In this document: piece after piece, positions 47,293 through 56,221 of the stretch
Layout of the letters: every line of letters begins with the position of its first letter
Numbering within the stretch: the stretch's first letter is position 1
Assembly: GCA_934718085.1 (NCBI GenBank)
Contig: CAKUZL010000003.1
Span: 133,775 to 197,774 of the forward strand
DNA: 64,000 nt
Reading direction: 5' to 3'
Source: an uncultured Candidatus Melainabacteria bacterium
GTDB taxonomy: Bacteria; Cyanobacteriota; Vampirovibrionia; Gastranaerophilales; Gastranaerophilaceae
Translations under genes and position numbers: made by a program
The notes under the pieces: generated by a model
What the model saw: the letters and a program-made list of their open reading frames with translations, nothing else
Databases searched by the model: none
What the model was told of the DNA's origin: nothing

Positions 47293-50281
47293 AAAAATCC
47301 TTTATATCGGGAATTAAATTAAATTCCTCTTTAGTCATACCATACAATGATAATAGCTCATTATCAAGCAATTGTTTCGTTCTCTTAAAATCATTTTCAT
47401 ACATTATACATTGCCTGTGATTGTCTTTATTTAAAAGAATATTTTGATTTATTGAAATTAATTTTTCTTGATAAGAAGTAATTTTATCATGTAAGAGTTT
47501 TTCTTGTTCATTCTGAAAATCAATTGTTTTTATAGGAAGTTTTTCTAAAACTTTTGTTCCTCTGGCAATATATCCTCCCCTAAAAATTTCTCCATTTAGT
47601 GAAGCTAACCATTCCAAACATTTTGAATTTAATATTGCCTGTAAATAATATATTGAATATTGTGAATTCTCAGGAAGAACTATCATACAATAACCAGCAG
47701 TGCCACCTGATGATATAAGTGTTTGAAATTCATCAATAGCATATTTATCACCTTGAGAAAGAACACCTACAACTATTTTCTTTTTTATATCTCCAATTTT
47801 TAATGCTTGTTGACGACCATATCGATACCACTCATTTTCAGTCGTTACTGCTGGCTTTATATCTCGTTTACGACCTTTTGCTGAATAAATAAATTTTTCT
47901 TTATTCTTTATAAAATAATTATAACACTCTGGATAATGCTCTTGCAGTTCTTTTATTTCAATAAACTGAACTTTATCACCATTCAATTTATATGGATATA
48001 TTACAAAGCTATTTGGTTCAAATCTTTTGTAAGTACTCAAGCTATCATCAGATTCAGCATTTGGAGTTTCATAGTATGGTCTCACAACCTCTTTTTCAAT
48101 CTTATATTCTTCTCCATTTTTATCAAAATAATAATATCTTTTATCATTTTTCTTTGTTTTAAAAACATAATAATCATTACGACTAGTTTGAATACCATTT
48201 AAGATGTTGTTACTACCCACAAACTCTTTTAGACAAATTGTATTATTGCAAATTTTATTATAAATCGATTCTAAATATTTAGGATACATTATCCAACCAT
48301 TATCGAACAAATTTTTTGAAACAATTTTATTAGAATATTTATCATAATCATAGTTACGTATTAACCAATCACTTAATTTGTTTACTTCTGAATATTCAAT
48401 CTGTTCATTTGATTGCTCTGTTAATATTAATATATTTGTATAAGTTGTTTTATCTTTGAATACTTGATTTGCTCCAAATGATATAATTTCTCTAATATAT
48501 TGATTATCTTTTAATAGTTTTCTTAATTCTAAAGCAGAACCGACTTTCATAAATTTATTTGGTAAAATATAACCAATTATGCCATTTTTATTAACCAATT
48601 GCAGACTTCTTTCAATAAAAAGAAAATATTTATTATATTGCTTATATGCCGATTTATAATTACTTTCATATATAGGTTTTTCTAATGGTGTTAGAGTCTT
48701 TATATCCTCTGTCTTCATATATGGAGGATTCCCAATTATTATATCAAATTTATGATCCTCATAATCAAAAGCATTAACTGCAGAAGCTGTTTCGGAGTTT
48801 TCAGTCAAGTCATTAGATATTAATGAATTTTCCCAAAATATATTTTTATTTAATTTAGGCAACACTTGCCTTGATGGAAGCGTTTCAATATTTTCATCTT
48901 CTAAAAGTTTTAGTAATAATCCGAATTCCGTTGTTTTTACCGCATTATAATCTTTATCTACACCATAAAAACAGTTAAGCAATAAATTCTTTTTTATATT
49001 AAATTTTAGTTTATAAGTTCCAAGCCCAGTATGTAATAATTTTGATGCATCATGTTCTTTATAATAATCTATAAGATAATCGTTTAAATATTGGAAACTT
49101 TCTAACAAGAAAGCCCCTGAACCACAAGCAATATCTGCAATTTTAATATCAAATATATTTCTTTTGCTGTTTTCTATATAAGGTTTGATGGTTCTATTAA
49201 TTATTTCTCTTATTATATAATTTGGTGTTGTGACAACATCCCTATCAACATTTTCTAGCTTTCTGTCTAAGATTATATTCCCATGCCTTATATAAAGTTT
49301 GTCTTGAAGCATTATTTCGTATATATTGCCTAAAATTTCAGAAGATAATACTGAAAAGGAATAAGAACTATTGGGATAATACAAATCAGAAATGATTTGC
49401 CAAAAGATATTGGATTTTTTAGATAAAAACTCATCGATATAAGGAAGCTCAAATATACCTGAATTGTAATATTCATCAGCCTTTTTTAATTTTTCAAGTA
49501 ACTTTATACTGTTTTCAGAAGCATTTTTGATATTAATTAACGAATTATATTGCTCAATGTTTCTATCTTCACAGACTCTTAAGAAAACTATACTATTTAA
49601 ATATAATTGAACAACATCATTTAAATCTGTTTCATCTATATCATTTTTAATTTCAAATAAAGCCTGTCCTAATAAGGTTCTCCATTTATTAATTTGTTCA
49701 AGGAATAAATTATCAATACTGTAGGTTTGAATTTGATTTTCAATACTTTCCCAATACTTGTCAAAATTGCCATTATATACAGCGTCCTTGCCCAATAAGT
49801 TTTTTATTTCGTTGAATTTTTCTTCATACTCTGTAAAATGATATTTTTTTATACGATAAGAATTGTGAGTTTCGCCTTTTGCTACAGGAGCTGAACAATC
49901 ATATATAATTAAATATTCAAAATTAGACAAAACAGAAATTTTGAGCTTTGCCGTAAAGCCATATCTACGAACTTGAAAAGCTGGTTCATCTATGTTTTCA
50001 ATTTTTACATGCGGCTTTTTTGCTTCCAAGAAGAACTTTCTTTCATTATATAAACGAAATGTATAGTCAGGCTTTTTAGAAGTTTTTCCGGTTTGTAATC
50101 CTTCTTCAAGAATAACTTCTCTTTCAAACGTTGATTTACCACTTGTATTTTTTATATCCCAACCAAGTAATTCAAAAAATTCGTCAAGAAAGTCTGCACG
50201 TAATTGCGATTCATTATATCTTTCTGAAAGATAAGTACCTCGTTCTTTTTTATATTTCTCAACTAAATCTTTTATTGACAT
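47279..50281 (-). CDS. Type IIG-like restriction-modification enzyme
   Basis: A 1000-residue fusion. The N-terminal nuclease of the PD-(D/E)xK type shows PDYTF (Asp72) and FLEAKK (Glu86, Lys88). A helical connector follows. The central adenine methyltransferase has ADIACGSGAFLLESFQYL (motif I) and NPPYMKTED (motif IV, near 515). The C-terminal TaqI-like target-recognition domain includes GIQTSRNDYYVFKTK and NSQYSIYYLQAILNSKCLEWLASLNG. This is the layout of type IIG enzymes that cut at a distance from their site. It is the first gene of the two-gene module. No hsdS-like gene is present, so it is not type I. Confidence 0.87.
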   Translation of the reverse strand: MSIKDLVEKYKKERGTYLSERYNESQLRADFLDEFFELLGWDIKNTSGKSTFEREVILEEGLQTGKTSKKPDYTFRLYNERKFFLEAKKPHVKIENIDEPAFQVRRYGFTAKLKISVLSNFEYLIIYDCSAPVAKGETHNSYRIKKYHFTEYEEKFNEIKNLLGKDAVYNGNFDKYWESIENQIQTYSIDNLFLEQINKWRTLLGQALFEIKNDIDETDLNDVVQLYLNSIVFLRVCEDRNIEQYNSLINIKNASENSIKLLEKLKKADEYYNSGIFELPYIDEFLSKKSNIFWQIISDLYYPNSSYSFSVLSSEILGNIYEIMLQDKLYIRHGNIILDRKLENVDRDVVTTPNYIIREIINRTIKPYIENSKRNIFDIKIADIACGSGAFLLESFQYLNDYLIDYYKEHDASKLLHTGLGTYKLKFNIKKNLLLNCFYGVDKDYNAVKTTEFGLLLKLLEDENIETLPSRQVLPKLNKNIFWENSLISNDLTENSETASAVNAFDYEDHKFDIIIGNPPYMKTEDIKTLTPLEKPIYESNYKSAYKQYNKYFLFIERSLQLVNKNGIIGYILPNKFMKVGSALELRKLLKDNQYIREIISFGANQVFKDKTTYTNILILTEQSNEQIEYSEVNKLSDWLIRNYDYDKYSNKIVSKNLFDNGWIMYPKYLESIYNKICNNTICLKEFVGSNNILNGIQTSRNDYYVFKTKKNDKRYYYFDKNGEEYKIEKEVVRPYYETPNAESDDSLSTYKRFEPNSFVIYPYKLNGDKVQFIEIKELQEHYPECYNYFIKNKEKFIYSAKGRKRDIKPAVTTENEWYRYGRQQALKIGDIKKKIVVGVLSQGDKYAIDEFQTLISSGGTAGYCMIVLPENSQYSIYYLQAILNSKCLEWLASLNGEIFRGGYIARGTKVLEKLPIKTIDFQNEQEKLLHDKITSYQEKLISINQNILLNKDNHRQCIMYENDFKRTKQLLDNELLSLYGMTKEEFNLIPDIKDFYAAN

Positions 50282-50351
50282 CCCATTCTCCCCTTATTAT
50301 CATATTAAAAATTTTTTATTATTGCAAATCATGAACATAATTTAATCAATT

Positions 50352-50391
50352 ATGTCTGAATGTAACTTCTTTCTTCTTTTGGCTAGCTTTT
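50352..50391. repeat. Diverged direct repeat, copy B
   Basis: Partner of 45350-45389 (80 percent identity over 40 bp, no gaps). It lies 71 bp upstream of the restriction-modification operon start. Confidence 0.55.
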
Positions 50392-50435
50392 CTCTATCTT
50401 TGTCGGTAGTGTGTTGTGTGTCAAAATGAGGATAG

Positions 50436-50660
50436 ATTATAAAAGAAGTTTCAGGATTTAATATCACAGAAGAAGAGTTTAAGTTATTATGTAAAAAAGC
50501 TAAGTCTATTTACAATATTTCAGTCGTAGCGGATTATTTTTGTGCAACACAACAAGAAATAGAAAAGTTATGCAATATAACTCCGATTATTAAAAATTTA
50601 AGAACAGATGCAGATTTTTTGGACGCATTTTTTATTCAAGCGGAATGGAATAAGGGTTAG
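50436..50660 (+). pseudogene. Gene remnant with helix-turn-helix-like residues
   Basis: A 74-codon open frame ending at TAG 50658-50660, preceded by an in-frame TAG and with no ATG, GTG or TTG start at its beginning. The translation looks like real protein (SGFNITEEEFKLLCKKAKSIY, then ISVVADYFCATQQEIEKLC, a helix-turn-helix-like spacing). It is probably the 3' part of a lost regulatory or phage-type gene. Confidence 0.4.
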
Positions 50661-50772
50661 TTTAAACAATGATTAAAAAACTGTTCAAAAAGTGTTCAAA
50701 AGCCATCAGAAAGTCTATTAAATTATTTATATGGCAAATGTGTTGATGATTTATAAAAACTAAGCGTATAGT

Positions 50773-51255
50773 CTAAGATTTAACTTTGGGTATTTTTAAT
50801 TCACAATTCCAAAATTCTTCTATTTCTTTCAATATCTCTATTAAATTATAAGTATTTGTTCCATCATCAACAATCAATTGTGTATATGTATATGAACCTT
50901 CTTTTTTGCCTGTTTGATATTTCTTTTCTTTGTTACAATGTTTTGTACCGTTGGCAATACTTTCTAATACTTCATTAAAAGGTATTTTCGCTTTTAGTTC
51001 GTTTCTCTTGTTTTTATCATTTGGGATATACCAATCTGCAAGGTGGTATAAAGTTATACAAGCATTAATAACCTTTCTTGAATTTAGCTCATCTGCATAG
51101 TAATCTTTTAAATTTTCTTTAATAACGTTGATATAAAATGCTCTTGCATTGTAATTTTCAAACGAAGAACCTTTGTGTATAACAGTTGCATTTATATCCA
51201 AATCGATTTCCAATCCTAATTCTGGTACACATATTTTATTAGTTAATATTGGCAT
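50773..51255 (-). CDS. Unknown protein paired with the DUF2971 gene
   Basis: A 160-residue soluble protein (ICVPELGLEIDLDINATVIHKG, LYHLADWYIPNDKNKRNEL, SIANGTKHCNKEKK). It starts immediately after the DUF2971 stop codon, with AAAGGA eight bases before the ATG, so the two form an operon. The residues around ANGTKH resemble small proteins that accompany defence genes, but I recognise no family. It could be an antitoxin or accessory factor (inference from pairing only). Confidence 0.7.
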   Translation of the reverse strand: MPILTNKICVPELGLEIDLDINATVIHKGSSFENYNARAFYINVIKENLKDYYADELNSRKVINACITLYHLADWYIPNDKNKRNELKAKIPFNEVLESIANGTKHCNKEKKYQTGKKEGSYTYTQLIVDDGTNTYNLIEILKEIEEFWNCELKIPKVKS

Positions 51256-52293
51256 TTAAATTTCCTTTTTAATTTTTCGATAATTAATTTGATATTGTCG
51301 AGAAGTATTATCAATATACATTTCAAAAGTTGTTATATTATTCTTTTCCGCAAAATCTATTAATTTATTTCTATTTTCTTGAGACATATTAACCCCTAAA
51401 TAGATTGCAATTGGTTTTTGGATGATTTGTGGAAAAGTGTCGCATTGTGAAATAATTCGCCATTCCTTTTCATGGCTCCAATCATTTGATTTATATAGTA
51501 ATGTTTTATATAGAGCCAATTCATCATCTTGGGGTATAAAAACTTCAACCGGATTATTTACAAATATTTGTTGCAGCAAAAAAGAGGCAACAAAATCTTT
51601 CGCATTAAATCTTTCATCAGAATAAATAACAGGAAATAATAATTCATAGTGTTGATACTTACATCTTTTTGAACAATCTGCACATGGCGTATTGTAATTT
51701 TTAAAATCATATTCTATAACAAATCCTTTATGTGAATCTGCATAATACGCCCACATTGTTGGTGAAGTTTGGATTTCAGAAAAACAAACAATATTTTGAT
51801 GATTTTTTATATAGTGAATACAATCTCGAATAGAGTTATCAATTATTTTCTCTAATTTAGGAGAAAATAGCCTCATATATAATGCATATTTACTCGACGA
51901 TTCAGATAAAAGAGAATTCATTTGTTTCTTTTGATTTTTTGTTAAAGAATTTGTTAATATTGGATTTAGTTCTAGCCAGTGTTGAAATTTCAATCTGTTT
52001 TGGGGATTTTTAACTTCTCTTAAAATCTCTTCTTTATCAACATATAGTAAACTGTCAAATGGGTCATTAAACATTTTAGGTTTAGAAGATGTGATTAAGT
52101 TTTTCTTTAATGCATCAAAAGTATTTTCGTCAAATATTCTATATCGAAACAATTTCTGTGGTTTTAATTCTTGAACTTGTTTACAAAAATTTTTAATTTT
52201 TGTTTGCTTGGTTTCTTGATTATCATAATTTCTTATGACTGTTGTTTCTAATATTTCTTTAAATCTTGCTCTTGGAGTTTTTTCTGTTTCCAT
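51256..52293 (-). CDS. DUF2971-family protein
   Basis: A 345-residue protein with the DUF2971 pattern: LFRYRIFDENTFDALKKN, ITSSKPKMFNDPFDS, CFSEIQTSPTMWAYYADSHKGFVIEYDF and AIYLGVNMS. A four-cysteine cluster (CADCSKRCKYQ) in the centre may bind zinc. DUF2971 genes are common in defence and mobile loci; the biochemical activity is not established to my knowledge. The ATG at 52293 has no Shine-Dalgarno sequence, but TATAAT ends six bases upstream, so it may be leaderless. A TTG at 52311 is the alternative. Confidence 0.78.
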   Translation of the reverse strand: METEKTPRARFKEILETTVIRNYDNQETKQTKIKNFCKQVQELKPQKLFRYRIFDENTFDALKKNLITSSKPKMFNDPFDSLLYVDKEEILREVKNPQNRLKFQHWLELNPILTNSLTKNQKKQMNSLLSESSSKYALYMRLFSPKLEKIIDNSIRDCIHYIKNHQNIVCFSEIQTSPTMWAYYADSHKGFVIEYDFKNYNTPCADCSKRCKYQHYELLFPVIYSDERFNAKDFVASFLLQQIFVNNPVEVFIPQDDELALYKTLLYKSNDWSHEKEWRIISQCDTFPQIIQKPIAIYLGVNMSQENRNKLIDFAEKNNITTFEMYIDNTSRQYQINYRKIKKEI

Positions 52294-52332
52294 ACTTTTA
52301 TTATATAGCAAATAAGAGCCTATAAGATAGAA

Positions 52333-53016
52333 TCATTTAACAAATAGCAATTTATTTATTAAATTATACTGCTCGTCAAAATCTTTACCATATTTCCAAA
52401 GCTCCTCTGCTAGATGCAAATGAAACATTTTCTCAAACGATCGACTTAAAACTTTTCTGTAACTTCTTAGATATATGTTTTTTATTTCTAATCTTTCAGC
52501 TTCAGTATGCTTTTTAGCATTCTTGTTTTCAAGATATGTTTTAGAAATATATAATTTGTGATCGTATAAATAAAGATAAACAAGCGTATTCATATACACT
52601 CTTTCCTGTGGTAATTTTGGTTTTTTAGCAAACTTTTTTAATAATTCTGACCTTTGTTTTTCGTAGAGTATTGTCCTAAAATATTTATTAAAATTATCTA
52701 CCATATTCTTTGAAAATCCAAATAATGTTATCATTTTACTTGCTTCCACGTTAGAACAAAAACCTTTAATCATATAATTAATATCTTCTTGTTTATGAAA
52801 TTGAAAAAATAGCGGTAATTTGGAATTATTTTTTCTTGTTTTACTTTGCTTTATATATGTATAATTATCTCCTTTACATTTTAGATAATTGTCGGCAACA
52901 AAAGTTTGTAGCAGTAATTTCATAACGCTTTCGTCAACATCTTCAGCTATACCAACAATTTCTTCAAAGCTAAATTTATCCAACCTTTTGCAAAGTTTTA
53001 ATATTCTGTCTTTCAT
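52333..53016 (-). CDS. Third protein of the transposition module, unknown
   Basis: A 227-residue basic, helical protein. The first 60 residues look like a winged helix (ILKLCKRLDKFSFEEIVGIAEDVDE), suggesting DNA binding. It overlaps the MuB-like gene by 41 bp and follows it in the same operon, so it probably works with the transposase, perhaps in target choice. I do not see TniQ/TnsD zinc-finger motifs. No known family recognised. Confidence 0.65.
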   Translation of the reverse strand: MKDRILKLCKRLDKFSFEEIVGIAEDVDESVMKLLLQTFVADNYLKCKGDNYTYIKQSKTRKNNSKLPLFFQFHKQEDINYMIKGFCSNVEASKMITLFGFSKNMVDNFNKYFRTILYEKQRSELLKKFAKKPKLPQERVYMNTLVYLYLYDHKLYISKTYLENKNAKKHTEAERLEIKNIYLRSYRKVLSRSFEKMFHLHLAEELWKYGKDFDEQYNLINKLLFVK

Positions 53017-53692
53017 TCAATAATCCTTTCAATGTGCATTCGTCTAATTCTTTTATTTCGTTTGTTTCAGACAATTTTTCAATTTTGTTAATCAATTTTA
53101 CTAATTGTCTAAATTGATTTGTCCTTGTTGCAAGATATTGAACTGCATCATCTGTAAATTGCAATTCAGTTAAATTAGATAGTATTTCTTCAATATCATT
53201 TTGGTTGTAGCTTTCAAATTTCAGCGATTTGTAAATCCTGTCACAAAGATGTGGATACCTTGCAAGTTTTTTATCCACCGCTCCCATTCCTACCAAAACT
53301 ATCGGACAGCTTGTTTTATCATGTAAATCTCGGAGAGTTTCAACGGTATTTTTCTCAATTAAATAATCAACCTCATCAACAATTATCGTTTTGGGATTAT
53401 TTCTCAAATGACCTTCAATAAGCTCAAAAGTTTCTTGTGCGTGCCAAAATGGCTCTTCACCTAATTCTTCAGCAATTTCAGATAATAACCAACGGCTTGT
53501 CATTCCTTGATTTGCTCTAACATATACAGAATCGTTTTTATCTGCCCACCATTGAATTGTTTGAGATTTTCCGAGTCCATGTTCACCGTAAACCAATGCT
53601 AACTTTGGAATATTCGGTGGAAGCTTTTGTAATTCATCCATCAATCCCACAAATCGTTTTACATTTTTTGTTCTAATAAATGTTCGTTTCAT
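52976..53692 (-). CDS. MuB/TniB-like AAA+ transposition ATPase
   Basis: A 238-residue AAA+ ATPase. Walker A is GEHGLGKSQ (36-44) and Walker B is TIIVDEVD (103-110). The sensor region is CPIVLVGMGAVDKKLARYP. MuB and TnsC/TniB proteins bind target DNA, attract the transposase and give target immunity. It lies 2 bp after the transposase gene with GGAG seven bases before the ATG, and it overlaps the next gene. Confidence 0.88.
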   Translation of the reverse strand: MKRTFIRTKNVKRFVGLMDELQKLPPNIPKLALVYGEHGLGKSQTIQWWADKNDSVYVRANQGMTSRWLLSEIAEELGEEPFWHAQETFELIEGHLRNNPKTIIVDEVDYLIEKNTVETLRDLHDKTSCPIVLVGMGAVDKKLARYPHLCDRIYKSLKFESYNQNDIEEILSNLTELQFTDDAVQYLATRTNQFRQLVKLINKIEKLSETNEIKELDECTLKGLLNERQNIKTLQKVG

Positions 53693-53694
53693 TT

Positions 53695-55686
53695 TTAATC
53701 TCCATATAAATTTAAATATTCATCACTTCTAATATATTTAGTCAGCCAATTTCTATCTTCAGAATTCGTGCAACCATTTTGCATTAACCATTCATATTTT
53801 TCATAATTTGAACTAAAAATCGGCTTGTTCATTTGTTGTTCACGAGGTGTTTTCTTCTTTTCTTTTTTCGGTTTTTCTTCTATTGGCTCAACTTCCAAAA
53901 TCGGCTCTTTTTCAATTTCCAAAAGCTGAATTTCCTCTTTTGGAAAGGTCTTTTTTACCTGCTTAATTAATTTATTCTTAAATTGTTGCTGCTTTTTGTA
54001 CTGTTGCTTGTATTCTTCCATATCCTTAACCGTTCCGAGAACTCTAGCCATAGGATGAACTTTTTGAACTCTATGAGCTACACACAAAAACTCGCCTTTT
54101 GTTGAATAAACGTGGATTTTTGAAAGGTCAAACAAACTGTAGCGGATATTGACTTTATCTCTAATCCCAATAATTGCCTCACTCCGGTAATGCATATTCA
54201 AAAAAGTTATTCCATGTTTATTTATTGTTCTACATTCTGTTTTCATCATTAGATCGTTTAAAACATTAATATTTATATTTTGCTTTTGAACACTATCCAA
54301 CATTTCTTGAATACTTTTTGACCGATCGTTAGGACAAGGTTGTGAATTATGAAATTCAATCCATTTATTAATATATTTAATAGCCTCTTGGACCGTTGGA
54401 ACATAATTATTTGTTAGTTTCTTATGCCATTCTTGGTGTAATTTTTCACCTCGTTTTAACCACGCAGGTTTATTTTCAATACTTGTACCGATGTAACTCG
54501 GCATTCCCTTTTCCAAATCTTCTTGAAATTCTAAGAAAAATCGTTCAATAACCTTTGCTCTGGCATTATATGGTTTTGCAAAAACAGAGTGTATGTTTAA
54601 ATTTGCATATACACCATTAAATATGTTTTCATCAAAATCATTATTTTGAAAAAATCTTGATTTAAAAGCTCGACCGTTATCTTGATACACAACTTTTGGA
54701 ATCATTCCAAGATTTAAAATACTATTCCTTAATGCGCTTGCTATGCATTGTGTACTCTCAGTCATCATAATTTCATATCCTACAAGTGCAGTTGTTTTCC
54801 AATCCAAAAAGCCAACGAGAGTTGCTCTCGTTGGCTTTCCTGTAAACGGATTAATAACTCGGAAATTTAAAACATGACCATCGGCAATAATAATATCTCC
54901 AACTTCAATTTTTGAAATATCTCTTTCAATATACGGTTCAACCTTGTCGTGATATGCTTTCATTCCTTCTCTATGGAGAATCCACTCTGCATAATTATTT
55001 TTTCTAAAGTTTTCGGCATATCTTTTAAATGTCAAATCACAAGGTAAATATTCATATCCACGTTTTTCAAGTATCCCTTTGGTAAGTTTAATTGCTTTGC
55101 CTATTTTATACTGGCTTGGGTGAAGTAATAATGTTAGCAAAATATTTTTCATTTCATTATCTAAAATTGTATTATACTCACCCTGTCTCGTTGATTTATA
55201 TTTTGGAATAAGACAATCCGCATTTTCATGTTTTCTGTATGCTTGAATCCATCTGCGAAGTGTTCCGATTGAAATGGATCCCAGAAAATTATATGCTTTA
55301 GGTAAAAACAGTCCCGTGTTGTATAAGTCTAAAAAATCTGAATCCGACTCTTTTATTGTTTTGTAATTTTTTCGTTTTTCAAGAGCGGCTTTTACAATAT
55401 TTATTCTATGATTTCGAGTAAGTTTGGCTTTATCTGTTACAAGTATTTCAGATTTGTAATTCAAAGGAACAAGTTCTGTTGATTTGTTTTCTGCTTCTCT
55501 AAGTTTTTGTTGAAGTTCTGGTTCTAAACTAGAAAACAAGATTTCATAAGAAGTTCCACCATTGACTTTTACTTCACGAGAGATATATTTGCTTTCAGGT
55601 TTATTAATCTCTAATCGTAAAGAACGAGTGCTTTTTAAACCTTTTGCCTCTGCTATTTCTTTTATATTTATATAACTATCTTTCAT
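53695..55686 (-). CDS. MuA-like DDE transposase
   Basis: A 663-residue transposase (the same length as phage MuA). An N-terminal winged-helix DNA-binding domain is followed by helix-turn-helix segments and an RNase H-fold catalytic core with Asp269 (IIIADGHVLNF), Asp336 (VVYQDNGRAF) and Glu381 (AKVIERFFLEFQ). A Mu-type C-terminal beta-barrel and a basic, Glu/Lys-rich tail that could bind the MuB-like partner complete it. The start is uncertain: ATG 55686 fits the domain start, while ATG 55698 is close to a GGAG. The gene points inward from the right end, next to the repeated end sites. Confidence 0.9.
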   Translation of the reverse strand: MKDSYINIKEIAEAKGLKSTRSLRLEINKPESKYISREVKVNGGTSYEILFSSLEPELQQKLREAENKSTELVPLNYKSEILVTDKAKLTRNHRINIVKAALEKRKNYKTIKESDSDFLDLYNTGLFLPKAYNFLGSISIGTLRRWIQAYRKHENADCLIPKYKSTRQGEYNTILDNEMKNILLTLLLHPSQYKIGKAIKLTKGILEKRGYEYLPCDLTFKRYAENFRKNNYAEWILHREGMKAYHDKVEPYIERDISKIEVGDIIIADGHVLNFRVINPFTGKPTRATLVGFLDWKTTALVGYEIMMTESTQCIASALRNSILNLGMIPKVVYQDNGRAFKSRFFQNNDFDENIFNGVYANLNIHSVFAKPYNARAKVIERFFLEFQEDLEKGMPSYIGTSIENKPAWLKRGEKLHQEWHKKLTNNYVPTVQEAIKYINKWIEFHNSQPCPNDRSKSIQEMLDSVQKQNININVLNDLMMKTECRTINKHGITFLNMHYRSEAIIGIRDKVNIRYSLFDLSKIHVYSTKGEFLCVAHRVQKVHPMARVLGTVKDMEEYKQQYKKQQQFKNKLIKQVKKTFPKEEIQLLEIEKEPILEVEPIEEKPKKEKKKTPREQQMNKPIFSSNYEKYEWLMQNGCTNSEDRNWLTKYIRSDEYLNLYGD

Positions 55687-55796
55687 CAAGGAACACATTA
55701 GCTCCGAAGATGATAAATTGGAACACCACTTCCGAGCATTGTGTCCGTTTTGTATCAATTGAAAAATTTTTCAAAAAACTAAAATTCTCAAAATGG

Positions 55797-56039
55797 ACTT
55801 TGCCGAAATAATCATTTTATCCGTACAACTCCCACACAGGGCTAAAATGTAATAATAATCTAGTAGAACACCCAACTTTTCTAAATAATCATTCTAACCG
55901 TTCAACCTAAAAATGTTTAATTTGACCGTTTTAGTGTACGGATAGATTGATTATTTCCTACCCCTCAAATGCCGATATATTGCTAACTTTCCCAAATAAT
56001 ACTTCTATCCGTTCAAACCAAACTGGTCGTTAAAATACA
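55797..56039 (-). repeat. Transposon right end with four binding-site repeats
   Basis: Related sites of about 31 bp occur at 55797-55828, 55875-55905 and 55986-56016 in one orientation, and a shorter one at 55936-55958 in the opposite orientation. The shared core reads AATAATCATTCTATCCGTTC with one to four changes; an ACTTT..C block precedes it in the three direct copies. The end itself is TACA at 56036-56039. Confidence 0.78.
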
Positions 56040-56044
56040 TCCGT
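56040..56044. repeat. Target-site duplication, right copy
   Basis: TCCGT follows the last base of the transposon and matches 39134-39138 exactly. Confidence 0.85.
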
Positions 56045-56110
56045 ACTGAATTTTTATCGTTTATATTAGACAAATATTTAAAATTATAAGTCTTACGGAC
56101 TGTTAGAATA

Positions 56111-56141
56111 AAAAAAGACGTCTTTATCAAACGTCTTTTTT
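56111..56141 (-). terminator. Terminator of the initiator tRNA
   Basis: AAAAAAGACGT (56111-56121) pairs perfectly with ACGTCTTTTTT (56131-56141). On the minus strand it lies 3 bp after the tRNA 3' end. The transposon inserted 67 bp beyond it. Confidence 0.85.
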
Positions 56142-56144
56142 AAA

Positions 56145-56221
<77 letters not shown>

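Larger units (their letters stand above)
50282..50772. other. Non-coding or decayed stretch inside the transposon
   Basis: 491 bp with no intact gene. It holds repeat copy B (50352-50391) and a start-less reading frame at 50436-50660, with AT-rich filler elsewhere. Confidence 0.5.
39139..56039. mobile_element. Mu/Tn7-like transposon carrying defence genes, 16.9 kb
   Basis: Both ends read TGTA inward: the left starts TGTAAAGTAACACATGGTTTG, and the right, read from outside, starts TGTATTTTAACGACCAGTTTG (16 of the first 24 bases agree). A perfect 5-bp duplication TCCGT flanks them. Related ~22-bp sites recur inside both ends, as for the transposase-binding sites of Mu and Tn7. The interior is far more AT-rich than the flanks and has different codon use (AAA, AAT, ATA, TTA dominate). 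Transposition genes lie at the right end. Cargo from left to right: ABC-3C-like system, GmrSD-like protein, two-gene restriction-modification module, degenerate stretch, DUF2971 pair. The element looks intact and recent in this lineage. Confidence 0.88.

Noticed and set aside
45688..50281. Type I restriction system or BREX
   Set aside because: No HsdS, HsdR helicase motor, PglZ or BrxL is present; the fused nuclease-methyltransferase fits type IIG better.
39139..56039. Prophage
   Set aside because: No capsid, terminase, tail or lysis genes. MuA/MuB-like proteins alone, TGT-type ends and defence cargo fit a transposon.
39139..56144. CRISPR array or CRISPR-associated transposon
   Set aside because: The repeats at the ends are diverged, few and unevenly spaced, and no Cas gene is present.
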